Shown in pieces: positions 35,801 through 47,100 of a DNA stretch of 64,000 bases. Below the pieces are notes generated by a model that searched no databases, was not told where the DNA came from, and saw nothing but the letters and a program-made list of their open reading frames with translations. The translations under genes and the position numbers were made by a program. The DNA comes from Sphaerolaimus hirsutus (taxonomy: Eukaryota; Nematoda; Chromadorea; Monhysterida; Sphaerolaimidae), in contig OZ038450.1 in NCBI GenBank assembly GCA_964036195.1, positions 27,034,794-27,098,793 of the forward strand, written 5' to 3'. Position 1 is the first letter of the stretch. The number at the start of each line of letters is the position of its first letter.

Positions 35801-37920
35801 ACGTCATTTGGCGTCACAGAATAGGGCGCCATGACACGAGTTGTACAAAATTTTAATTTTTCTGTCCCTCCCTGTCCACAAATCACATTTTCCCAAAATT
35901 ACCTACTGCTGAATTTCAAAACAAGAATTTAGTTATTTCCGACAGATTTTGCATATGCGGATGCGTCATTTCAATTGCGCGCTTTTACACAGGGCGGGGA
36001 GTTGTGTCTCCTTTTAAGGAACATTCAAATACCGTATTACCTAGAATTATCCCCCCTTGAATTAACCCCCCCCCTCGAAATACCCCCCCCCCCTAAAATT
36101 GAGTGTAACGTGAACGTACATGACAAATACCGCAGTTTGTGATCTGTACTATGCAGTACACACGTTAAAACTGATGATTAAGTGACGTTAGGGAAGGGTT
36201 TTAGTATATATACAGTAATATATGCCTGTAAACACATATAAATTTATGTGATTGTTCGATTTTTCTACGTCTGCGTATGGGGAATTTCCGAAAATTTCTG
36301 GCGAAATAATAGACCCCCCCTCGAATAAACCCTCCCTCGAATTATCCCCCCTCAAATTTTGCTGGCGAAATAATAAACCCCCTGGGGGTATTTCGAGGTA
36401 ATACGGTAGATGACTTTTCAAAATTCACTTTTTAATTGACAATGATATTTACAAGTCGATATTCGCTTAAACGGTTTTATTTTATTCATTTACACGCAGA
36501 TGGTCAGATCTGGCGGACGTGAGTACGCCGGAAATCGCGCAATCAGTTCGAAAAAAGGTGACGTCACTTTCGCCCAGACAACGCTTACTTTTCAATTTGG
36601 GTAGGAGAGATCTTTTATATCCCAAAATTCCATTTGTTGGAATGGTGGCCGAGCATCAGAGACCAAAGGCTGAAGTTGTATTTTTGAAAAGGTTGCGTTT
36701 TTGTTGTGTTTTTCCTTTTGTGTCGCTGGGCGCGCTCAAAATTGATGGTTTGGGCCTCTCAGGGGTAGGGTTGGAATTATAGATCGTGCCGATTTCTTTC
36801 ATATCGGATATCGATATCAAAAATTGTAAAACAATTTGGACTATCGGCTATTTTTTTCAGATATATCAGAATACCGTATTTCCTCGAAATACCCCCGGGG
36901 GTGATTTTTTCATAGTGCTCTCGAGAGGGGGGGGGGGGTGTATTTCGAGGGGGGTCATTATTGCGCCAGAAATTTTTTGAAATCCTAGTACAAAATCGTT
37001 GTTTGTGATGTGCGCTGGGGTAGAAAAATGCGTCAATAACTTATATAGACCCCTGTAGACTTATATTAGTACGTAAATAGATGGTATAAACACTGTTCTA
37101 ACGTGATTCCGACATTGTTTTACGTGTGTTCTGCACTACGCAGAACACAAACTGCAGTATTTGTCATGTACGTTCTCTTTACACTCAATCTGGGGGGTAT
37201 TTCGGGGGGGGGGGATTGTTTCATAGTGGTCTCGAGAGGGGGGGTATTTCGAGGAAATACGGTATCGACTTTTTTTTTGGTTTTCGCCCATTTCTCCCAT
37301 TGAATGTATATTTCGAGGGTCGATCGATATCGAACGTCGATTTAAGTAAAAATATCGAAAAGTCAAATCGTCCCAACCCTATAGGGGCTATGTTTTATAG
37401 CAATGTGTTCGCAACGATTTATCATATCGAATACCTGTTTTTTATATTGGATTTAGATAGATCTCTATCAAATCGACATCAAACTTTTTTTTCAGAGTAC
37501 CTGGAGCCGGCCCAACACCAGATATCCAAGTTGATGTGAGTTTGATTTTCATGTTAGAATTCTAACACACTTTGACGATTTAATAGTATTAGCAAAACTA
37601 TAAATAGTCTTTTTATCTCGAACATCAACCGCACATATTTTTTCCCCGATTTTAGCTCAAAATGCTCCAATCCAGAGTCCAGACGCTTTTTTCACCATCA
37701 AATAAATAAAAATATTCCCAAAACTCCACAGATCCTCCTAGAGGCCGTTTACCGAAAACGCGTGGTCGAAAAAACTTGGCCCCTGCCGCCCGATCCCGCA
37801 GAATACGATGATTTCGCCCTTCCCCGTTTCGTCATATGCAATTTGGTCCTGTTGCGTAGACATGATGGGGACGATTTGCAATGGGACGTGATGGGACTGA
37901 ATTATATTGCTATGCCATAG
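32810..37920 (+). CDS. MAIP1: MAIP1-like mitochondrial Tim44-type protein (seven exons)
   Basis: Exons: 32810-33031, 33395-33553, 33973-34065, 34417-34589, 36500-36691, 37496-37535, 37732-37920. Phases agree; the product is 355 residues. ATG at 32810 follows GCCGCCATC. The first about 25 residues (Arg/Ser/Leu-rich, no acidic residue) suit a mitochondrial presequence. The main match is from DPFRGW to RKKVTSL (exons 4-5), where the spacing equals NPINW to KEKVTSL in human MAIP1 as I recall it. The C-terminal exon has the expected beta-rich end. MAIP1 is a matrix protein that binds the m-AAA protease and protects EMRE precursor for assembly of the calcium uniporter. Exon 3 and the 5' part are less certain. 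MRPL45-like or another Tim44-fold protein is the alternative. Confidence 0.65.
34066..34416. mobile_element. MITE acting as a whole intron (introner-like) in the MAIP1-like gene
   Basis: The intron GTGCCAATTCCTC...GGAATTGGCCCCTAG has the same limits, within about 3 nt, as a hairpin MITE with arms GGTGCCAATTCC and GGAATTGGCCCC. The element's own terminus supplies the donor GT, and TAG at the other edge supplies the acceptor. The interior has mirrored ACAAGTAAAG/CTTACAAG-like segments and a nested CCCTGTAAAGTCATGC fragment. The two flanking exons join in phase 0. Confidence 0.6.
34858..35006. mobile_element. Tc1/mariner-type MITE (TACTYGGC ends)
   Basis: TACTTGGCCGACC to GTCCGCTGAGTA with TA on both sides. 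Relatives: 55787-56002 (TACTCGGCAGAC to GCCCGAGTA, TA flanks) and 59066-59253. It lies in intron 4 of the MAIP1-like gene. Confidence 0.7.
36030..36408. repeat. CCGTATTT-family MITE in MAIP1-like intron 4
   Basis: TACCGTATTACCTAGAATTA to TTCGAGGTAATACGGTA. A less complete relative (CCTCGAATAACTCCCCC blocks) is at about 35278-35620 in the same intron. Confidence 0.65.
36768..37382. mobile_element. TAGGGTTGG-ended ATATCG element with a CCGTATTT MITE inside
   Basis: TAGGGTTGG at 36768 and CCCAACCCTA ending 37382 are inverted, and ATATCG-type units lie just inside. The CCGTATTT copy 36872-37264 occupies the middle. It lies in intron 5 of the MAIP1-like gene. Confidence 0.55.
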
Positions 37921-38529
37921 GTCGGCCGCTTTTGTGTGGGGTGCTTGTGTTTTACTTTAGTGATGGTCCGTCTCACTGTTTACGACAGAACTTTATAAAA
38001 ACTTGTGTGTCTCTAAGTTTTTGAGCTTGTGAGGCGGGTGCTCGGAAATACACTATAAAGCGTATAATCTTTGAGAAACTCTAAGAAATACAAGTACACA
38101 AATCTCAGTACGTTATTACCTTAAGTTACCCCCCCCCCCCAAAAAAAAAACAACTACAAAAAACAACAACCAAAAGTCCGAGTGAGCTGGGTCAAAATAC
38201 ACCTCACCTCCCCTCGAAATACCCCCTTTGAAATTGTTTTGAGAACGTATGTACATATATATTTACAAACGTAACGCGAGAAGAACTGCATGCGGACAGG
38301 GCAGATTTATTGAATAAGAAGTATTTTTACGCATTGAATATGAGTATAGTATTTATGCATACTGAATAATGTTGACATTTGTGTATGTTCACGCAATAAA
38401 TTTATTATGTATTTCAATGAAAATCTTGATGGAAACCATCTTTCAAAAAATTCAATTGCAATATTTTCACACATTTACCATACGTTTATTGATATAAGGT
38501 TATTTTTCTATACCAACAACTCATGTTCC

Positions 38530-39430
38530 CGTTACATGAATACAGGGGTCTCGCAGGGGGGGGGGGGGACAAATCCGCCACCCATCTATCTATCCCGAGA
38601 CAAAATTGTTGGCTACTATCCCCTGTGCCCCCCCCCCCAAATCGGCACCTCCAAACGGCAGGTTTTGGCAAGTTTTTGTGCTCACGAAAACAATAGAACG
38701 GCGGCATCCCATTGAACGGCACATCCAATAGAACGGCAGGTAAAAAAGTTGACAAAAAAAAGAAATCCACGCTCGATCACCGCATGATTTTTTCGGTCAA
38801 TCGTTCCGCACATTTTTCCTGCACGAGTCTTGCCAGCTCGCATTTTTTCACGCGTGCGAACATGACGTCATATAAAACGCATGGTTGATTTCACTTCCAC
38901 TTCCGAAGTTCAGATCTTACTTCCAAATGTTCTGGGCATACCAAAAACGCACCGACATTACTAGTGACTACATCCTCAAAATAACCTATTTTTGCCACAT
39001 TCACGGACATTATCGCCACAGATATTTCTCTGCCGCCCCCCGGGACAACAAAAAATAAAGCTGAATCGACTCCTGTCTGAGGTGAGCACCCTGCAGAAAT
39101 GCAGTGTGCAAATTACCGTATTTCCTCGAAATACCAACGCTTTGTTTAATGGCCCCACACACGCTAGTTGACATCGACACCGAATGTCAACTGTTCCCGT
39201 TCCTAATTCAAAGATTGCGTTTGAACGTCGTTCGTCCACTCGCCAGCAAGCTTTGAATCGGGATCGGCACCAGTTGACATTTGGTGTTGATGTCAACTAG
39301 CGTGTGTGGGCCTATTGTTTCGAATTTTGCAAACTGGAATGACTGTGGCACAAAGTTCTGGAAACTGATAAATCAGCGTTGAACTTGTTAGAGTTTACTG
39401 GAATGAGGAGTATGTCAACTACTGTTGACC
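38530..39430. repeat. Repeat mosaic downstream of the MAIP1-like gene
   Basis: An inverted GATAGATAGCTG-family fragment (38530-38640) is followed by degenerate units around GCCGTTCTATTGG (38640-38750). Next comes a segment (about 38876-39110 and 39360-39430) that recurs in the same order and orientation at 62255-62510 and 62795-62865. A GTCAACT hairpin (39152-39313) lies between. No gene is supported. 37921-38529 is AT-rich with nothing recognised beyond CCGTATTT fragments near 38200. Confidence 0.5.
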
Positions 39431-39711
39431 AGGGTTGGGGAAAAAATAAAATCGAACATAATTAAAATTAAAATTAAGATTTTAGTAAAATTTGAATTTT
39501 TGTAAAATTGTTTGAAAATTCTTATCAATGCACACGCCCTTGCGCCCGCATGCATTAGCGACTGCATCAGCGTGTGTTACCGGCTTGCAGATATGTTGTG
39601 CATATAAATTTGGTGATAATTCACCTAATTAACATGCAAACAAATCATACACACCAATTAATGCCTTTTGAAAAATTTTGTTTTTTTGCCGGGGACCGGT
39701 CCCCGGTGGCT

Positions 39712-40482
39712 TACGTACCCTATCCCCCATGGACTTCTTACCCCCTGGGTTGATAAAGCCCTCGAGGACTACTTCACCCGGAGGACTACTTCGGCCTGAC
39801 TTTTATAGCGTGGGATGATGTAGTCCTCCATACAAAATATCTAATTACACTATTGGGGCATCTGTTGGGCCATAGGAATGTGTTTGATATTTCCTTTTAT
39901 TTATTGTGATGCAAGAACACTGCTTGCATCAGATCAAAAATATTTATTGATGCGTGGCACGCCACAATTATGCACACGTCTGTTAGGCCTATTGACATCG
40001 ATTATCGGTGTGTCCAGTTATGGGACTTTCTCCATATTGGATTTTTGCGGGGTCAATGGCGTGTGCGGAAAAATATGTCTGCCGCTAGATTATCGATTGC
40101 GTGTGTGAATGCATGCAACTTCAAAACTCAATTTCTCGGCCATTTCTCAGCCGATTTTCACTAATGAACACTTAAAATGATCAGAATCACATGGAGATTG
40201 CATTTTTATGTTCAGATTATTAAGAATTTGGTAAACTCATGGTAATCATGACAGACAAATCACCAATATACTACAGACAAAACGCGAATGCAACACAGAC
40301 AAAACGCAAATGCAACACAGACAAAACACCAATGGATCACAGACAAAATGCTTTGGCATTTTGCTGTGTTGCATTGGTGTTTTGTCTGTGTTGCATTCGC
40401 GTTTTGTCTGTGTTGCATTGATGTTTTGTCTGTGATCCATTGGGGTTTTGTCTGTGTTGCATTGGTGTTTTGTCTGTAGTAT
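39712..40482. mobile_element. Foldback element, truncated copy, with ACAGACAAAAC array
   Basis: Nearly identical, apart from a few substitutions, to the left arm and centre of the complete copy at 60595-61905. The centre (40255-40480) is an inverted array of 22-bp units of ACAGACAAAAC plus CGCGAATGCAAC-like spacer. The array breaks off at 40482, where GGCGCC-rich family E sequence begins. Just left of it is the perfect palindrome CCGGGGACCGGTCCCCGG (about 39689-39706). Confidence 0.75.
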
Positions 40483-41155
40483 ATCCATTGGTAGGCGCCA
40501 GCGCCAACGCCAATCCCGCCATGGCGCGGCGCCTACCAATGACTCCATTTTGCTATTACTGGGGCAAATTCTGGAGGGGGGCGCTGTCCCCGTTCGCCAG
40601 GCCCCGTATACAAAGCGCCCTCCGCTCTCAAATCCTGCCCCCGTAATTCAAGACACCTGGGAAACAGAAGAAAACCAACAACATTCCATCGCGTGTCTTC
40701 TTTACAGACGCTTCTATTTACGGCGCTATATTTAAATTCACAAACATGGCGCAGTGGCTCAATGTGTTTGAATAAAAATTAATTTCTGAATATGCTCGCA
40801 TTCCAATAAAGAATAGCGTGTTGATCTGATTCAGATTAGTGTGGCTCAATATAATATATAAAAAGAAAGTTCTAGTTCACCGCCTAGTCATATAAAATAA
40901 CACAACACTACACATTTCCTAATCAACCACGCGATTGCCAAGCACGTTGTTCAATAAAAAGTGTTGATGGAACATCACGTGGGCGGCAATGTTGCATACA
41001 GCGCAACGGAATCGAGACGTCCGCATCGAAAATTCATTCACTCCAAAATTTCGAAAATTGCATCAAGTATCTAGAATTGATACCGCACATTTCCCGAACT
41101 TTGTCAATGTCACTAGCCCTTTTTAAGTGTCACATTCTTGACACTTTTTAGGCTC

Positions 41156-44100
41156 TTATTTAGGGACGATAATTCCCACCTTATGCATACCTTCCACACA
41201 AATCAAACCCGACCAAAACCCACCTCTAACACCTCTGGGCACCTCGACGCCGACCCAGATCCCCGGTGCGAACTCGGCCGCTCCCACGTACCTGCACACG
41301 CCGCGTACCCAAACCGTACCGTCGGTGTCCTGCACGTACCCGGTGTCGGTGTCGGTGCCGGTGCGGTCCACATCGGTCACTTTTACGAGGCACGGGCTGT
41401 TCACTCGCAGCCATTTTGGCACGGATGCCATGTATGTATCTGGGGGCACTCACGGACCCTGTGAAATGGCCTGCAAACTGTCATACAAAGAGTCAAAAGT
41501 AATGTAAAATTCCCTGTAAAATGGCAAAGTTCATTGCCATTTTTTCAGTGCATTTTACATGACTTTCGACAATTTACATGACATTTCACATTGTACAGGG
41601 TCTGGGAGTGGCACCTGCCGACGAGCTCGACGTGGTGCTGTTCGACAGGGCCGCCGATGTAGTTGTGCCTTGTCGGTCTGCGAGGGTCGGAAATACCTTG
41701 AATGGATTCGATAATACGTGCTCGATATCCAGTATTCGATACAATCTTTGGTGTATTTTTTTGCACTTTTATTACTTTGAAGCGTGCATCGCACATTTAA
41801 GCTATCATTGGCACACTTCCAACAAGAGACAAAAATATGCGCTCGTGTAAACTTTACGCCTTGTGTAGTATTTAAATATCTATGCACCGTCCATACTCCC
41901 TAATAGAAAAACAAAACAAACCTAAGTCTATCCAACGCCAGCATAGACTCCACGGCGCAAATACCCTTGGTATACTTATCCATATAACTATCACCGGCAG
42001 CAGAGTGATCCTGCCCGCCATTGTCGCCAGCGGCAGCGGCACCAACTTGTCCACTGGGCTCCTTGTTGCCGCCATTGTCCCTGGCGCCCGTGTCGCCGCT
42101 CGGCCGTGCCGCCATGAGCGCCAAGGTGGCCTGGTCTTCTACGTCGAGTGAGCTTTCGGGCACGCACGCGACTATGTCGAAATGGAGGGCGCTGAAGTAT
42201 AGGGGTGTCTGAGGGGGGGGGGGGGGTTGGGTCAGTTGAGTGATGGTGTGAATTGAGATATTGTGACATATACGGATTTACAGTTGAACCGGCATTACAT
42301 GTAAAAAAAGTGCTTCAAATACCGTATTTTCTCGAAATACCCCAAGGGGTTTATTTTTCAGAGTGCAAAATTTGAGGGGGGTAATTCAATGGGGTGGCTG
42401 ATTCGAGGGGTCTATTTTTTACCAGAAATTTTTGTGAAGGAGCGTCGAAAAAATAGGCTTTTATCTACACAAAACTGGTAATAAATGTGACCAAATGGGA
42501 TATATTAGGACATACACAAACTAAATGTACCTAGTCTATCTGTAGCTGAGATGAAAGTTGGCGACAATGTGAATGAACCTCATTCCAAACGGAGGTATTT
42601 CGAGGAGGGTTATTTTTGCGCTCAATCCTCAGCTCGCTCAGACCTGGGTGTATTTCGTGGAAGGGGGTTGATTCAAGGGGGTATTTCGAGGAAATACAGT
42701 AAGATGAAAATACATTACCCAAAAAGAGTTATAGCTTGGCCCAGCGCCAAAAAGACATGCAGTGACGACATTGGTTACCAGGATGGCCGCATTCCACCCC
42801 CAAGTCACCCACTACAGGCCACCCCGGCACACCCTACGTGTAAAAACGTACTAGGCTAATTACCGGGCCAATTAATCGGTGCATTATCCTTTGGGCGAAG
42901 CCGGCCTTCTTGTAAACGTTGAAGCAGAGTCTTTTTCTCAGAACCAGTTCCATGTGTTGCGGGTGTGAAAGACGCACGGCTACTTTTGCTACGGCGTATA
43001 CTCGTTCGTGACCTGTAGATTTTGGGGAGATTTTTTGGTAATTTTTTGCAGTTACTGGTGTGATATTTATGAACCAGCCAATGTTTTCTAATGACCCGGA
43101 CATGTTTATGTACCTATTTACACCCACATTAATTTATTATTATAAATATTTTTATTTAACCTACTCGTATTAATCATCATTATAAGGTTAATATACATAT
43201 ATAAATATAACAATCGTTCTACTAGAAGAAATAAATAGGGATGGGTCAGCAAATAAAGAAATACGGTCAGCACATGGGATGTCATTTTGCAGGTTACAAA
43301 ACCACCAGTTTCATAACAGTTATTTCAGTACGTGACTAGTATTAGGTGAATTAATCCATCACATAGGCGGAAACATTTTTCAGAACCATCATTTTTCAGA
43401 ATCGATGTCGTCCCTTCTATGTTGGAGGGAAAACCATTAGTTTCATTAAGCACTATTTCAATATGCGGCTAGTATCCGGTGACTTTGAACACACGGATAT
43501 GGGGGATTATATTTCAGCACAAAGTTCACAATAAAATTGAAAAAGGGAATTCACTGTCAATGATTTCGGACCACAGAATAATCCATATGCGAAAGAAAGA
43601 TAAATAAAAATATTTTAAACACCATGTATAGTGATGGAAAAGCACCATGACGTGTTACGCTACTGGCGCCATAATGTCAAAGTGCACCATGGCGCCAAAG
43701 TCTATGCCGTCTGGCGCCATGTTTGGCGGCCCACACACTAGTTGACACATGTGCGTCAACTGGTCTGAGTCAACTCAGATTTCGGCTTCACGTGTCGCAG
43801 GGCGATCTCCGAATGCACTTGCGGCAATGTAGAAAGCTAAATATTACGGTAAGTGCATCGGAAGATCGCTCTGCGACTCGTGAAGCCGAAATGCGAGTTG
43901 ACACGGACCGGTTGACACACGTGTGTCAACTAGTATAGGCGCAAATATGCCAAAAGGGGCGCAGTATATTTGGAATTTGGGGCTACCATACCTGTGGTTA
44001 TAATTCCAGTAGTTGCGAAAAGTGACACGGTTGTAATTCCTATGACGGGTTGCAACTTGCAAGTCGCACTTTTCGTAAAAAACAAGTATTTATGTTAGGC

Positions 44101-47100
44101 AATTTTCTTTCTTACACGTCACTTACCACTTACAATTTACTGTTAATTTTTCTCTTATCACTTGACTTCTATGCAATATTTGCACCAGATCTGTAACCAT
44201 TGTGCCTACACACACTAGTTTTCACCGTGACTTCGTGTGAAAACTGAAATTTTTTCAAATGCAAATTAAAAATCACGGTTGAATGATTTGATTTGATTAA
44301 AATTTAGTTTAAATAAATGATAGTTAAACTTTGAAAATTTGAAAACTAAAACACATAAAGCATACAAAATGAGTAGGCTGGATGTGGCCATGTGGCCATT
44401 TCAGTTTTCACATCAGTCACGGTGAAAACTAGTGTGTGTAAGGCCAATCATTGGCGCATGGCGACAGCCACCACAAATCATAGACGCTTTTCTTTCACCA
44501 CTCTGCGGGTGTTTCTTAAGTCCCTAATTTCTCCAGCATGAAAAAGACAGTACAGATGTGTTGAAAAAAGATGCTCTCACTGCGGAAACCGGATAAAATA
44601 CTTTGGTACTTTACTTTGACGTTTTTAATCCCTCTTCAGTTAATGTTCAAGACACGCCTAAGTATTTTTATCAGAATCCTCAACAATTATTTTCCAGGTC
44701 GATTATTCTGTCAGTTCTTTTCGTTTGGACAGTGTATCAAGCCAAACAGTTGATTAACTCATTCAATGAACAATCTGTATGGGGCTACACAAGTGAAACC
44801 AAAATCGCAACAGGTGATATATTTTTTTGATATTTTAAATTCAAAAGCGCTCAACATCAAGTTCACAAAGATAATCAGAACGTTCACATCATAAAATAAC
44901 AAAGATAAAAATGGCACCATTTTGTAGTTACAACTTACAACAATACTTGACTTAACTGACAACTTATTGACTTGACTTGCCACTCATGGATTTACTTTCA
45001 CCAATGGCGGCCCATACACTGGCTAACACATACAGAAAAATGTGTCAACTGGTCTGTGTCAACTAATATTTCGGCTTCACGAGTCGCAGAGCGATCTTCC
45101 AATGCACTCGCCGTTAGGCGGTGTTTACACGGATTCTTTGTGACGACAAAAATTGTGATTTTGTCAACCATGTTTTTGGGTGAAAACCAATAAGTAGATC
45201 AATTGTAGACCAATAAGCACAGCAAAAAATGTGCTGGTGATCTGCCGTGATCTGCGGAGAAGTGCCTTCACGTAGACGCTTGCAGGCACTTCAACACACT
45301 TCACGAATTTCTGATTTTTTATTTCTATAAACAATTTAGTAATAAAATTCGTGAAGTGTTGGTGAAGTGCATTCCATCAGTGATCAGGCGTGATCAGGCT
45401 CTGAAGTGTGATCACGGGCGGTGAAGTGCCTGGTGATCAGGCGTGATCAGGTTCTGAAGTGTGATCACAAGGGGCACTTCAGAGCGCTTCAGTGCACTTC
45501 ACGAGCACATTATTTGCTGTGAAGTAGATCAAGTAGATCAGACGCCTCAATTGATCATTATTTGATCAACCCCATTACATGGAACAATAATTAATTTTTA
45601 TAGATTACGCAATAATGCACAACAGATAATGTATTTGTCTTGTTGTCGTAGGTTTGTCGGAGGGTTTGTTCTACGCGGCCTCGCTAGCGAGACCGCGTAG
45701 AACAAACCCTCTGACAAACCTACGACAACATGAAAAAAGTGTGATCTAGTGTGCGTGATTAGGGAAATTATGGAATTTGATGTATGCCCCAGGCAGTGAA
45801 GCTGGCACATTCACGATCAATTGAGGTATCACACATGTAATATATTTCACGTTGATTCCACAAGAACAGTTATAAAAATTGCATTTTTTGTCGTCACAGC
45901 AAATCCGTGTAAACGCCGCCTAATATTTATTTTTCAACACTGCCACATGTGCATTTGATGATCGCCCTACGACACGTGAAGTCTAAGTTGACATTGACAT
46001 GTGTCAACTAGAGTGCGGTCCACCAATTATGACTTGTATTTTCACCTGTCCTCTTGCGGAATGATCACCTGGCGGAAAACTTCTGATGTCGACAAAAGTT
46101 TTGCACAGGCGATGAAACGGAAATGGTCACAGCTAAAATGCCGACGGTCACGGCTTGCACTTTGCACACGTTCAGCTATGAAAAAATGAAAGTCAATGGA
46201 TACACCGAAGATGACACATCGGAATTGATCGCTGCTTTATACGAAACGTGGTTTCCACAGAATTCGAAAGAAAATGCTTCTGTACAAGCGAAGGAGCGGC
46301 TTGGCAAACTGCCACCGCTTTTTGCCGATGGTGAAAATATTGGACATTTAACATGTGATGACATGATAATTCAGATAGTGTATAAAAGAGAGATTGCATG
46401 CAATGAGAAAAAGTTCTATGACCAGGTTAGAAATTTGCCTAGAATGATAAACTTTTTCGGGCAGCCCGATTCGCTTATCAGAAATAAACAATTACAAAAA
46501 ATTACCCTGATCACTGTAAATATTGATTTTTTATGTGCCTGCCTACATTTGGGACTAAATATTTGTTGACTGAATCAGAGAATCAAGGATTTTTTTATTT
46601 TTTCACCGGGGATTGTATACGGAACACGGTTAAAAGGGGCCCCAGCACCCCCACCCCATGTGCGGTACGATGAATAGGGCTGACCGAGAAAGAGTCCGAA
46701 CTAATAAAATTTCGTCGCAGAATCTTTGCACCGCAAGCATGTACAACGCGTCATGGTTGGTCTGATTATTTTACTTGTTATAAATATACCGTATTTGCTT
46801 GAATAATCCCCCTGGGGGATTATTATTTCGTCAGACATTTTTGAGGGGGGGACTATTCGAGGGGGGAATTATTCAAGGGGGGGGGAATTATTATTTCGTC
46901 AAAATTTCCAAGCATGTTTCCATCAACACATTTCCTGAAACATGCTTTATAAACACAATAACGTGCCATTTTTGTTATAATTAGGTAGAACAAATTATTC
47001 AAATCTTTTAAGGGGGGATTATTCGAGGGGGGGAATTATTATTTCCTCACTCGTCTTACAGGGGGGGATTTTTCGAGGGGGGATTATTCAAGGGGGAACT

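Noticed and set aside
40239..40548. Array of 22-bp units resembling a CRISPR (also 61118-61390)
   Set aside because: Units are inverted around a centre with no unique spacers, lie in a foldback element, and the host is an animal.
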